Assembly (NCBI RefSeq): GCF_007752535.1
Contig: NZ_CP036426.1
Coordinates: 4,774,001-4,838,000, forward strand
Length of the DNA stretch: 64,000 bases
Direction of reading: 5' to 3'
Origin: Tautonia plasticadhaerens
GTDB lineage: Bacteria > Planctomycetota > Planctomycetia > Isosphaerales > Isosphaeraceae
Under the pieces are notes generated by a model that made no database searches, was not told the DNA's origin, and was given only the letters and a program-made list of their open reading frames with translations. Below, piece after piece: positions 8,805-17,256 of this stretch. Each line of letters starts with the position of its first letter. Within the stretch, counting starts at the first letter, position 1. Both the position numbers and the translations under genes were made by a program.

Positions 8805-11645
8805 GTGTTAAGGGACATGTCTCGCATCCTGCTCGGGCGTCGTGAGTCCCTTCGTCGTCGGCCGCGACCGGCCCGGGCCGCGCTCCGGCTCGTCGGGGCG
8901 GAGCCGCTGGAGATCCGCATCACCCCGGCGGTCGTCGCGAGCTTCTCGCCGACCGCCGGGGTGCTGACGGTCTTCGGCGACGTGCTGGACAATTCGATCG
9001 CGCTCGGCCGCAACGCGGCGGGCAACATCCTGGTCAACGGGGGCGCCGTGGCGATCACGGGCGGCACGCCCACCGTCGCCAACACGGCGCTGATCCAGGT
9101 CTTCGGCCAGGGCGGGAACGACGCCATCGCGCTCAACGAGGCCGGCGGCGCGCTACCCCGGGCCAATCTCTTCGGCGGTACCGGCAACGACGTCCTCACC
9201 GGCGGCTCGGGCGGCGACCTGCTCTTCGGCCAGTCGGGCAACGACACGCTGCTGGGCCGGGGCGGCGCCGACTTCCTCTTCGGCGGCTCCGAGGACGACG
9301 TCCTGACCGGCGGCGACGGCGACGACCAGGTCTTCGGCGAGTCGGGCGACGACCGCATGGTCTGGAACCCCGGCGACGACACCGACCTCAACGAGGGCGG
9401 CGGCGGCGTCGACACCGTCGAGGTCAACGGCGGCGGCGGCGCCGAGGTCTTCACCGTCACCGCCAACGGGACCCGCGTCCGCTTCGACCGCCTCGACCCG
9501 GCCCCCTTCGCCATCGACATCGGCACCTCGGAGAACCTCGTCCTCAACGCGAACGGCGGCAACGACAGCGTCTCGGCCACGGGCAACCTCGCCGCCCTGA
9601 TCCGGATCACCGTCGACGGCGGGGCCGGCGACGACACCATCCTGGGCAGCAACGGTGCCGACCTGCTGCTGGGAGGCGCCGGCGACGACTTCGTCGACGG
9701 CCAGCAGGGCAACGACGTGGCCCTGCTCGGCGCCGGCGACGACGTCTTCCAGTGGGATCCCGGCGACGGCAGCGACGTCGTCGAGGGCCAGGGCGGTACC
9801 GACACGATGCGCTTCAACGGCTCGGCCGGAGCCGAGATCTTCCAGGCCTCGGCCAACGGCGGGCGGGTGCTGTTCACCCGCAACCTCGGCAACATCGTGA
9901 TGGACCTCGACGACGTCGAGGCGATCGACCTCAACACGCTGGGCAACGCCGACACGACCGTCGTCAACGACCTGTCCGGCACCGACCTCGTCGAGGTCAA
10001 CGTGGACCTGGCCGGGACGATCGGCGGGACGGCCGGCGACGGGCAGGCGGATGTCGTCATCGTCAACGGCACCAACGGCGACGACGTCATCGACATCTTC
10101 GGCGCGGGCAGCTCGGTCGCGGTGGTCGGGCTGCCGGCGGTCGTGAACGTCGCCAATTCCGAGGGGGCCAACGACTCGCTCGTCATCAACGCCTCGGGCG
10201 GTGAAGACGGGGTGACGGCGACCACGCTGCCCGCCGGCGTCATCAGGCTCATCTTGGACGGCGGATCCGGCGATGACGTGCTCCTCGGCTCGCAGGGCGC
10301 CGACGTCCTCCTCGGGGGCGACGACGACGACTTCGTCTTCGGCGACAACGGCAACGACGTGGCCCTACTCGGCGTCGGCGACGACGTCTTCCAGTGGGAT
10401 CCCGGCGACGGCAGCGACGTCGTCGAGGGCCAGGCCGGCACCGACTCCCTGCTGTTCTTCGGCTCGAATGCCAGCGAGAACATCGACCTCCTGGCCAACG
10501 GCGGGCGGGCCCTCCTCTTCCGCAACGTGGGCAACATTACCATGGACCTCGACGACGTCGAGGGGATCGAGATCCGCGCCCTCGGCGGCGCCGACAACAT
10601 CGTCGTCGGCGACCTGAGCGGCACGGACGTGACGCGGGTCGACCTGGACCTGCGGGGGCCCGACGGCGGAGGCGACGGCGCGGCCGACGCGGTCACCGTC
10701 AACGCCACCCAGGGCGCCGACGTCTTCGGCGCCTCGGGCGACGCCGGCGGGATCGCCGTCTTCGGCCTCCAGGCCCGGGTGAACGTCTTCCACCAGGAAC
10801 AGGCCGATGACCGCTTGACGCTCAACGCCCTGGGCGGGGACGACGTCATCGACGCCACCTCGCTGGAGGCCGACGGCATCCAGCTGGCGATGAACGGCGG
10901 CCTCGGGGACGACGTGCTCCTCGGCAGCGAGGGCGACGACCTCGTCAACGGCGGGGACGGCGACGACCTCGCCCTGCTGGGCGCCGGCGACGACACCTTC
11001 GTCTGGAACCCGGGCGACGACAGCGACACCGTCGAGGGCCAGGCAGGCCTCGACACGATGCGCTTCAACGGCTCCAACGCCGCCGAGAACATCAACATCT
11101 CTGCCAACGGCGGGCGCGTCCGCTTCACCCGCGACGTGGCCAACGTGACGATGGACCTCGACGACGTCGAGGGCATCGACTTCAACGCCCTGGGCGGGGC
11201 CGACACCGTCGTGGTCAACGATCTCTCCGGCACCGACGTCGTCGACTTCAACCTGAACCTGGCGGCCGCGTCCGGGGCGGGCGACACCCAGGCCGACACC
11301 GTCATCGTCGCCGGCACCAACGGCGACGACGTCGTCCTGGTGACCGGGGATGCCGCCGGGGTGTCCGTCCTCGGCCTCTCGGCCCGGGTGAACATCACCG
11401 GCGCCGAGGCGTCCAACGACCGGCTGGTGGTCAACGCCCTGGCCGGCGACGACGTGATCGAGGCCTCGGGCCTGGCCGTCGGCGCCATCCAGCTCACGGC
11501 CGACGGCGGCGACGGCGACGACGTCCTGATCGGCGGCGACGGCAATGACGTGCTAATCGGCGGCGACGGCGATGACGTCCTGATCGGCGGCCTGGGACTG
11601 GACGTCCTCGACGGCGGCCCCGGCAGTAATGTCGTGATCCAGTGA
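8805..11645 (+). CDS. large exported RTX-type calcium-binding repeat protein
   Basis: A 946-residue protein rich in Gly, Asp and Asn. It carries repeated GGxGxD nonapeptides typical of calcium-binding beta-rolls, for example GGTGNDVLTGGSGGD near residue 125 and GGDGNDVLIGGDGDDVLIGG at the end. Between the rolls are long modules of about 200-214 residues, each beginning GDDVFQWDPGDGSD-like and containing MDLDDVEGID-like and VVNDLSGTD-like text. There is no classical signal peptide. The N terminus is Arg-rich and leads into GAEPLEIRITPA, the LE-x-R export-associated motif of planctomycetes. The GTG at 8805 is chosen because GAGGAG lies 7 bases upstream; the internal ATG 8817 would be 19 bases away. 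It is probably secreted or surface-attached; adhesion or matrix is a guess. No type I secretion genes are adjacent. Confidence 0.88.
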   Translation: MLRDMSRILLGRRESLRRRPRPARAALRLVGAEPLEIRITPAVVASFSPTAGVLTVFGDVLDNSIALGRNAAGNILVNGGAVAITGGTPTVANTALIQVFGQGGNDAIALNEAGGALPRANLFGGTGNDVLTGGSGGDLLFGQSGNDTLLGRGGADFLFGGSEDDVLTGGDGDDQVFGESGDDRMVWNPGDDTDLNEGGGGVDTVEVNGGGGAEVFTVTANGTRVRFDRLDPAPFAIDIGTSENLVLNANGGNDSVSATGNLAALIRITVDGGAGDDTILGSNGADLLLGGAGDDFVDGQQGNDVALLGAGDDVFQWDPGDGSDVVEGQGGTDTMRFNGSAGAEIFQASANGGRVLFTRNLGNIVMDLDDVEAIDLNTLGNADTTVVNDLSGTDLVEVNVDLAGTIGGTAGDGQADVVIVNGTNGDDVIDIFGAGSSVAVVGLPAVVNVANSEGANDSLVINASGGEDGVTATTLPAGVIRLILDGGSGDDVLLGSQGADVLLGGDDDDFVFGDNGNDVALLGVGDDVFQWDPGDGSDVVEGQAGTDSLLFFGSNASENIDLLANGGRALLFRNVGNITMDLDDVEGIEIRALGGADNIVVGDLSGTDVTRVDLDLRGPDGGGDGAADAVTVNATQGADVFGASGDAGGIAVFGLQARVNVFHQEQADDRLTLNALGGDDVIDATSLEADGIQLAMNGGLGDDVLLGSEGDDLVNGGDGDDLALLGAGDDTFVWNPGDDSDTVEGQAGLDTMRFNGSNAAENINISANGGRVRFTRDVANVTMDLDDVEGIDFNALGGADTVVVNDLSGTDVVDFNLNLAAASGAGDTQADTVIVAGTNGDDVVLVTGDAAGVSVLGLSARVNITGAEASNDRLVVNALAGDDVIEASGLAVGAIQLTADGGDGDDVLIGGDGNDVLIGGDGDDVLIGGLGLDVLDGGPGSNVVIQ
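9734..11520 (+). repeat. long intragenic modules of about 0.6 kb in the RTX gene
   Basis: Three related modules follow each other inside the coding sequence. Bases 9734-9791 recur exactly at 10376-10433, a shift of 642 bases (214 codons). The third copy begins near 10985 and is more diverged. The pattern indicates duplication of whole modules rather than of single nonapeptides. Confidence 0.8.
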
Positions 11646-11664
11646 TCGGGTAATGTCGTGATCC
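11626..11664 (+). repeat. 24-base tandem duplication at the RTX stop codon
   Basis: GTAATGTCGTGATCC occurs at 11626-11640 and again at 11650-11664. The first copy encodes the final residues (SNVVIQ) of the RTX protein and the second lies just after the TGA. This is direct evidence of a small duplication at the 3' boundary of the gene. Confidence 0.85.
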
Positions 11665-12120
11665 CAGGCAGATCCCCTCCAGGGCGCAGGTTCGACTCCT
11701 GGGGGGGCCTCCATCAGACGTCGTCAAGGGCCATCCCGGCGACGTCTTTCCGTTCTCCTCGCACCGACCTGGGCGAAGGTGGAGCCCGAGGCGGCCTGAT
11801 CCGGGGGGCTGGGGCCGGCCTCCCGCCGTTCGCCCCGGGGACCGGGCTGCCCATCGTGCGAAATCGGGAGGAATTCGCCATCTCCCGCGATTCCTCCTAT
11901 CGAGCCGGGCGAGTCGGGCTTATCCTCGTTAGCTCCGGCGAATCCGCCTCGCAGTTCGCCCCCATCGGTCCCGATTCCACCTCGATCGCGGCGAAACGGG
12001 TGCGGCAATCGGGCCGACTCGATCGTCTTGCCGAGCCTCATCGAGGATGAGTCCCACGACGCCGGATCCGCCTGGCCGTCAGCTCGCGATCCCCAACTTC
12101 TTTCGACGGAGCATCGTGTT
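11646..12120. other. intergenic region with tRNA-like remnant
   Basis: This 475-base stretch runs from the RTX stop codon to the sulfatase start. Apart from the 24-base duplication and the tRNA-like fragment, it holds only a somewhat AT-richer segment at 11860-11960. No coding frame with motif support was seen and no sigma-70-like promoter stood out. Confidence 0.5.
11681..11716 (+). other. tRNA/tmRNA-like 3'-end fragment
   Basis: The segment contains GCAGGTTCGACTCCTGG, which has the invariant T-loop TTCGA flanked by a 4-bp stem. It is followed by GGGGGGCCTCCATCA, which resembles an acceptor strand plus discriminator with a degenerate CCA. No matching 5' acceptor strand (such as GGAGGCC) lies within the preceding 100 bases, and the coding region of the RTX protein occupies that space. 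It is therefore not an intact tRNA. A remnant of an integration site is the favoured reading; chance similarity is possible. Confidence 0.4.
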
Positions 12121-13719
12121 ATGATGCATGCGAACGTCGTGTCCACCGCGATCTTCCTACTCGGGGCCCTCGTCGGGACCCCGACCATCGCCCAGGAATC
12201 GAAACCGAATATCGTCATCATCTGGGGAGACGACATCGGCCAGTCGAACGTCAGCGCCTATACTCGGGGGCTGATGGGATACCGCACGCCGAACATCGAC
12301 CGGATCGCCCGGGAGGGGATGCTCTTCACCGATTATTACGGCGAGCAGAGCTGCACCGCCGGGCGGGCCTCGTTCATCACCGGCCAGCACGGCATGCGGA
12401 CGGGCCTGACCAAGGTCGGCCTGCCCGGGGCCGAGGCCGGCCTCCAGGCCGAGGATCCGACCATCGCCACCGTGCTCAAGAGCCTCGGCTACGCGACCGG
12501 CCAGATCGGCAAGAACCACCTGGGGGACCGCAACCCCTACCTCCCCACCGTCCACGGCTTCGACGAGTTCTACGGCAACCTCTACCACCTCAACGCCGAG
12601 GAGGAGCCGGAACTCCCCGACTATCCGAAGGACCCCGCCTTCCGCGCGAGGTACGGCCCCCGGGGCGTGCTCGACGCCAAGGCCACCGACGAGGACGACC
12701 CGACCGTCGACCCCCGGTTCGGCCGCGTGGGCAAGCAGGTCATCGAGGACACCGGCCCGCTGACGAAGGAGCGGATGGAGACCATCGACGACGACATCGC
12801 CGCCCGGGCCGTCGACTTCATCGAGCGCAAGGCCGGGGCCGACGAGCCCTTCTTCGTCTGGGTCAACTTCACCCACATGCACTTGCGGACCCACCCGAAG
12901 CCCGAGAGCGTCGGCCAGGCCGGCCGCTGGCAGAGCGTATACCACGACGTGATGATCGACCACGATGAGAACGTCGGCACCGTGCTCGACGCCCTCGACC
13001 GGCTCGGCATCGCCGACGACACGTTCGTGATGTACAGCACCGACAATGGTCCGCACATGAACACCTGGCCCGACGGGGCCATGACCCCCTTCCGCAACGA
13101 GAAGAACTCGAACTGGGAGGGCGCCTATCGCGTCCCGGCGATGGTCCGATGGCCGGGCAGGATCGAGCCGGGCTCGGTCTCCAACGAGATCGTCTCGCAC
13201 CTCGACTGGCTGCCGACCCTGGCGGCGATGGCCGGCGAACCGGACGTCTCCGAGAAGCTCCTGCAGGGCTTCCCGGTCGGCGACACGACCTACAAGGTCC
13301 ACCTCGACGGCTACAACCTGCTCCCGTATCTGACCGGGGAAGCCGAGGAGTCTCCCCGCGACTCGTTCCTCTACTGCAACGACGACCAGCAGCTCACCGG
13401 GCTGCGCTACGACAACTGGAAGTTCGTCTTCCTCGAGCAGCGGGTCCAGGGGACCCTCCGGATCTGGGCGGAGCCGTTCGTCACGCTGCGGGTCCCCAAG
13501 GTCTTCAATCTCCGGACCGACCCCTACGAGCGGGCCGACGTCACCTCGAACACCTATTACGACTGGCTGATCGACCACGTCTTCATGCTGGTCCCGGCCC
13601 AGGAGTACGTGGGCAAGTTCCTGGAGACCTTCGTCGAGTACCCGCCCCGCCAGAAGGCCGCCAGCTTCAACCTCGACGAGGTGATGCGGAAGCTCCAGCA
13701 GGCCGGTAGCGGCCACTGA
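12121..13719 (+). CDS. secreted sulfatase (arylsulfatase, alkaline-phosphatase superfamily)
   Basis: A 532-residue type I sulfatase that should hydrolyse sulfate esters in the periplasm or outside the cell. The N terminus is a signal peptide (VVSTAIFLLGALVGTPTIAQ, cleavage near residue 25). Asp37 and Asp38 in IIWGDDIGQSN are metal ligands. The signature SCTAGRASFITGQH (77-90) holds Cys78, the site that is converted to formylglycine; this C-T-A-G-R form replaces the commoner C-x-P-S-R. Later metal-binding text YSTDNGPHMN is present. Length is usual for the family. The start is at ATG 12121 (a second ATG follows at 12124); the longer in-frame start at 12028 would bury the signal peptide. No sulfatase-maturing enzyme is encoded nearby. 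The natural substrate is unknown. Confidence 0.93.
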   Translation: MMHANVVSTAIFLLGALVGTPTIAQESKPNIVIIWGDDIGQSNVSAYTRGLMGYRTPNIDRIAREGMLFTDYYGEQSCTAGRASFITGQHGMRTGLTKVGLPGAEAGLQAEDPTIATVLKSLGYATGQIGKNHLGDRNPYLPTVHGFDEFYGNLYHLNAEEEPELPDYPKDPAFRARYGPRGVLDAKATDEDDPTVDPRFGRVGKQVIEDTGPLTKERMETIDDDIAARAVDFIERKAGADEPFFVWVNFTHMHLRTHPKPESVGQAGRWQSVYHDVMIDHDENVGTVLDALDRLGIADDTFVMYSTDNGPHMNTWPDGAMTPFRNEKNSNWEGAYRVPAMVRWPGRIEPGSVSNEIVSHLDWLPTLAAMAGEPDVSEKLLQGFPVGDTTYKVHLDGYNLLPYLTGEAEESPRDSFLYCNDDQQLTGLRYDNWKFVFLEQRVQGTLRIWAEPFVTLRVPKVFNLRTDPYERADVTSNTYYDWLIDHVFMLVPAQEYVGKFLETFVEYPPRQKAASFNLDEVMRKLQQAGSGH

Positions 13720-14025
13720 CACGCGGGGGTCGTCGGTCAGTCGGGGGCCTCCGGCGCCGCAGGCCCCCCTGCCCTGGCCTCGGCGGGGCGGGAGGGCGCC
13801 CCGGGGGGGCGTCGCCGAGGCTCGTCCCGCTCACGGCGGGGATCGCCCGGGTCGCCGCCTCGGGCGACATGGTCGATCGGGCGGCGTGCCTGCCGGGGAC
13901 TCCCGGGGCCGACGTCCCCTCGGCCGCTTGACGCGGGAGGTGTGGCCCCGGATAACGGATCGGGCCGCCGATGGCCGGGCCGGACGCGGTCGGTCGGTGA
14001 GCCGGGATTTCGGGGAGGTCGCCTC
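13720..14025. other. intergenic region before the M14 peptidase gene
   Basis: This 306-base gap is extremely GC-rich and contains two hairpins: 13743-13768 and a CCTCGGCG/CGCCGAGG pair between about 13777 and 13830. The ribosome-binding site GGGGAGG at 14012-14018 belongs to the peptidase gene. No other element was recognised. Confidence 0.5.
13743..13768 (+). terminator. hairpin after the sulfatase gene
   Basis: GGGGGCCT (13743-13750) pairs with AGGCCCCC (13761-13768) around a GC-rich 10-base loop, 23 bases after the sulfatase stop. No T-tail follows, so its role as terminator is tentative. Confidence 0.45.
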
Positions 14026-16755
14026 GTGTCGGGAAATCGAGCGTCGGGTCGGCGTCGAGCGGCGGGTCGTTCGTGGGTCGCGCTGGTCGTCGTCCTGGCG
14101 ATCGGGGGCAGGGCCGGGGGGCAGGATCGCGGGGCTCCGGACTGGCTGCTGCCGATGCCGGAGATCGAGGCCGACCCGGCCATCCCGACCCTGGAAGGGG
14201 TCGTCGGCCACTCCTGGGGCGAGGACGTCTCCAGCCACGCCGAGATCCTCCGCTACCTGGAAGCCCTCGTCGCGTCGGCCCCCGACCGCTCGAAGCTGGT
14301 CCGCTACGGCCGGACGGTCGAGGGCCGGGATCTCGTCTACGTCGCGATCTCCTCGGCCGGGACGATGGCCCGGCTCGACGAGGCCCGCGCCGAGAATCTC
14401 CGGCTGGCCGACCCCCGATCTCTGGGCGAGGGCGAGGCCGAACGGCTGATCGAGGAGGCACCGGCCGTCGCCTGGCTGGCCTACTCGGTCCACGGCAACG
14501 AGTCGTCGTCCAGCGACGCGGCCCTGGTCACGGCCTATACGCTGCTGGCCGACCGGCGCGACGAGACGACGCGATGGCTCGATGACGTGATCGTCGTCAT
14601 CGACCCGCTGCAGAACCCCGACGGCCGGGACCGCTTCGTCGATGCCCACCGGAGGGCCCGGGGGGCATTCCCGCAGTCAGCCCCCCGGGCCACCGAGCGG
14701 GCCGAGCCCTGGCCCGGGGGCCGCTACAACCACTACCTGTTCGACATGAACCGGGACTGGTACCTCCAGTCCCAGCCCGAGACGAAGGCGAAGGTGGCGG
14801 CGTACCTCGACTGGCAGCCGCAGATCTACGTGGATGCCCATGAGATGGGCGCGAACAACAACTATTACTTCGATCCCGCCTCCGACCCCTTCAATCCCCA
14901 GATCACCGACCGCCAAAACGACTGGGCGACCCGGATCGGCCGACGCCAGGCGGGGCAGTTCGACCGCTTCGGCTTCGCCTACACCACCCGTGAGGTCTAC
15001 GACGCCTTCTACCCCGGCTACGGCTCCACCTGGCCGATGATGCAGGGCGGCATCGGCCTGCTCTGGGAGCAGTCGGGCGTCCGGGGCCTGGTGGTCGACC
15101 TGGAGGACGAGACGGCCCTGCATTACCACGACGCCGTCCGCCACCACTACGTCAGCAGCCTGGCGACGATCGCCGCCGCCGCCGAGGGCCGATCCGACCT
15201 GCTCCGCACCTTCTTCGAGGGCAGACAGGAGGCGATCGAACGCGGCGAATCCGGCGAGACGCCCGACGTCTTCCTCCTGCCCGGGAAGACCCCGAATCGC
15301 GCCGCCGAGCTGGCCGCCCTGCTCGTCGCCAACGGCATCGAGGTCCGCCGCCTGGCCGCCCCGGTCACGCTGGAGGGCGGTGCCGCCGTCGAGCAGGTCG
15401 CGCCCGAGGGGGCCTATTACGTCCCGGCGGCACAGCCGGCGGGACGCCTCGCCGAGACCTTGCTGGCCGATCGCCAGGAGATGGGGGACGACTTCATCGC
15501 CCGGCAGCTCGACCGCAAGGCCCGCCTGCTGGGCGACGAGATCTACGACGTGACCGCCTGGTCCCTGCCCCGGACCTTCGGCATCGACGCCCTTCGGGGC
15601 ACCCCGGTCGAGGAGCCGGACTCGGAGCCGATCGGCGAGGACGGCGGCCGGCCCGGGGGCTCGGTCGAGGGCCCCGATCGGCCGACCGTCGGCTACCTCG
15701 TCCCGGCCGAGGACGAGGCGGCGCTCGACGCCCTCTCCTCCTGGCTCCGATCGGCCTACCGCGTCCACGTCGTCGACCGCCCGTTCACGATCGACGGCAC
15801 TTCCTTCGGCCGCGGCACGCTGCTGCTCCGCACGGCCCAGAACCCCGACTCGCTGCACGACGCCGTCCGCAAGACTGCCGAGGAGTTCGGCCTGACGATC
15901 ACCGCCATCGACACCAGCTTCGTCGACGAGGGCGTCGGCCTCGGCGGCCCGAACGTCGCCTGGGTCGAGCCGCCGAAGGTCCTGCTCGCCTTCGAGGAGC
16001 CGGTCAGCCCCTTCGCCGGGCACACCTGGTTCCTGTTCGACCGGGAGTGGTCCTACCCCACGACCCGGGTGGCCGCCCCCTCGGTCGCCGGCCCGCTCGA
16101 CCTGGGCGACTACAACGTCCTGATCCTCCCCGACGGGAGCTACGGCGACGAGTCCGGCTTCGACGCCGACGCCGCCGCGAAGCTCCGCCGCTGGGTCTCC
16201 GACGGCGGCACCCTGATCCTGGTCGACGGCGCCCTCCGCTGGGCGATCGGCGAGGAAATCGGCCTGATGCCGACCGAGCGTCGGGAGGTCCCCGTCGGCC
16301 CCGTCCCCGGCGAGGGCCTTGCCTCTGACCAGGCTGAAGGCCAGGAAGGCGAGGGCGAGGAGGACGAGGCCGATTCCGAAGACGCCGACGCGCCGAAGCA
16401 GTCCCCCCGCCCGGTCCCCGGGGCGATCTTGCGGGCGACCGTCTACGACGACCACTGGGTCACGGCCGGCCTGCCCCCTTCGGTCGAACTGCTGACCCAG
16501 ACCGGCCTGATCGTCGACCCCCTCGACCCCACCGAGGGCCGCAACCTCGTCACCTTCGACGAGCAGGACGAGCCCGCCAGCGGCTTCTGCTGGCCCGATA
16601 CCCTGGAGGCGATCGGCCGATCCCCGCTGGTCCTCTACCGCTCCATCGGCCAGGGCCACGTCATCGGCTTCACCGACGACCCCAACTACCGAGCCCTCTC
16701 CCCCCTCACTCAGCGCCTCTTCCGCAACACCGTCTTCTTCGGCCCGGGGCATTGA
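14026..16755 (+). CDS. secreted M14-family zinc carboxypeptidase
   Basis: A 909-residue metallopeptidase. A signal-peptide-like helix (SWVALVVVLAIGG, about 16-28) precedes the mature part. The zinc motif is HGNESS with His156 and Glu159; the third zinc ligand is His272 in VDAHEMGANNNYYFDP. NPDGRDRF (about 197-204) matches the substrate-binding Asn-Pro-Asp-Gly-Arg segment of M14 enzymes. The C-terminal half (about 430-909) lacks the peptidase motifs and resembles glutamine-amidotransferase-like folds found in this subfamily (ILPDGSYGDESG, RWVSDGGTLILVDG), followed by an acidic linker and a C-terminal beta domain. The GTG start at 14026 is chosen because GGAGG lies 7 bases upstream and the signal peptide follows directly. 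It is probably involved in peptide scavenging. Confidence 0.9.
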   Translation: MSGNRASGRRRAAGRSWVALVVVLAIGGRAGGQDRGAPDWLLPMPEIEADPAIPTLEGVVGHSWGEDVSSHAEILRYLEALVASAPDRSKLVRYGRTVEGRDLVYVAISSAGTMARLDEARAENLRLADPRSLGEGEAERLIEEAPAVAWLAYSVHGNESSSSDAALVTAYTLLADRRDETTRWLDDVIVVIDPLQNPDGRDRFVDAHRRARGAFPQSAPRATERAEPWPGGRYNHYLFDMNRDWYLQSQPETKAKVAAYLDWQPQIYVDAHEMGANNNYYFDPASDPFNPQITDRQNDWATRIGRRQAGQFDRFGFAYTTREVYDAFYPGYGSTWPMMQGGIGLLWEQSGVRGLVVDLEDETALHYHDAVRHHYVSSLATIAAAAEGRSDLLRTFFEGRQEAIERGESGETPDVFLLPGKTPNRAAELAALLVANGIEVRRLAAPVTLEGGAAVEQVAPEGAYYVPAAQPAGRLAETLLADRQEMGDDFIARQLDRKARLLGDEIYDVTAWSLPRTFGIDALRGTPVEEPDSEPIGEDGGRPGGSVEGPDRPTVGYLVPAEDEAALDALSSWLRSAYRVHVVDRPFTIDGTSFGRGTLLLRTAQNPDSLHDAVRKTAEEFGLTITAIDTSFVDEGVGLGGPNVAWVEPPKVLLAFEEPVSPFAGHTWFLFDREWSYPTTRVAAPSVAGPLDLGDYNVLILPDGSYGDESGFDADAAAKLRRWVSDGGTLILVDGALRWAIGEEIGLMPTERREVPVGPVPGEGLASDQAEGQEGEGEEDEADSEDADAPKQSPRPVPGAILRATVYDDHWVTAGLPPSVELLTQTGLIVDPLDPTEGRNLVTFDEQDEPASGFCWPDTLEAIGRSPLVLYRSIGQGHVIGFTDDPNYRALSPLTQRLFRNTVFFGPGH

Positions 16756-16860
16756 GGCCGGATCGCTTGGGCGGCTCTCACATGTCAGCCCCGTGTTTCC
16801 GACCGACCAATGACTCCATAATTCCTGGATTCCGTCATAGTCCGCATTGCAAGGCGATGC

Positions 16861-17238
16861 ATGGTGATCTCGTCACGGACTCCCGAAGGACAGCCCAACA
16901 ACTGCCCGGTCTGCGGGAAAGCGATCGTGATGGAGCCATCCCAGCCGTTCGGGGACGCACCTTGCCCTCATTGTGGCTGTCTCCTGCGCTTCGAGCCGCA
17001 CGCCGAGGGCGCGTGCGTCACGGTCGTAGAGCGAGCCGAGACAGCCCTCGACTCCGGGGCCGGGCAACCGATGTACGTCTGCCCCCAATGCAAGGCCCGC
17101 ATCCCGTTCGGCACGGAGCGCCAGCCGCCCCCCGCCCGGTGCCCCGGGTGCAGGCGACGGCTCTCCATCCCGACAACCTTGACCCCGGAGCTGCGGGCCA
17201 AACTCGGCGTGGAGGGGCCAGGAGGGATGTCCGGATAG
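16861..17238 (+). CDS. small zinc-ribbon protein, function unknown
   Basis: A 125-residue soluble protein with four Cys pairs: CPVC (near residue 15), CPHC (near 35), CPQC (near 74) and CPGC (near 94). These make two zinc ribbons, each built from two knuckles. No enzymatic domain is visible. Such proteins usually mediate nucleic-acid or protein contacts; nothing here says which. AAGG at 16851-16854 is a plausible ribosome-binding site. Its codon use is less GC-biased than its neighbours and the preceding 100 bases are AT-richer than the rest of the window. It converges on the pnt operon with only 18 bases between the stop codons. Confidence 0.72.
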   Translation: MVISSRTPEGQPNNCPVCGKAIVMEPSQPFGDAPCPHCGCLLRFEPHAEGACVTVVERAETALDSGAGQPMYVCPQCKARIPFGTERQPPPARCPGCRRRLSIPTTLTPELRAKLGVEGPGGMSG

Positions 17239-17256
17239 CTGGCTCCGTCTCCCGGA

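Noticed and set aside
9100-11600. regularly spaced repeats in the RTX gene considered as a CRISPR array
   Set aside because: The repeats are in-frame codons for Gly-Asp nonapeptides and longer modules, with no constant repeat and variable spacer pattern.
11616-11713. complete tRNA starting with GGCCCCG inside the RTX 3' end
   Set aside because: The total would be 98 bases with no cloverleaf, no anticodon arm could be drawn, and the 5' part is protein-coding.
11658-12050. 130-codon plus-strand frame between the RTX and sulfatase genes
   Set aside because: No ribosome-binding site, no motif, and composition unlike real genes; it overlaps the tRNA-like remnant.
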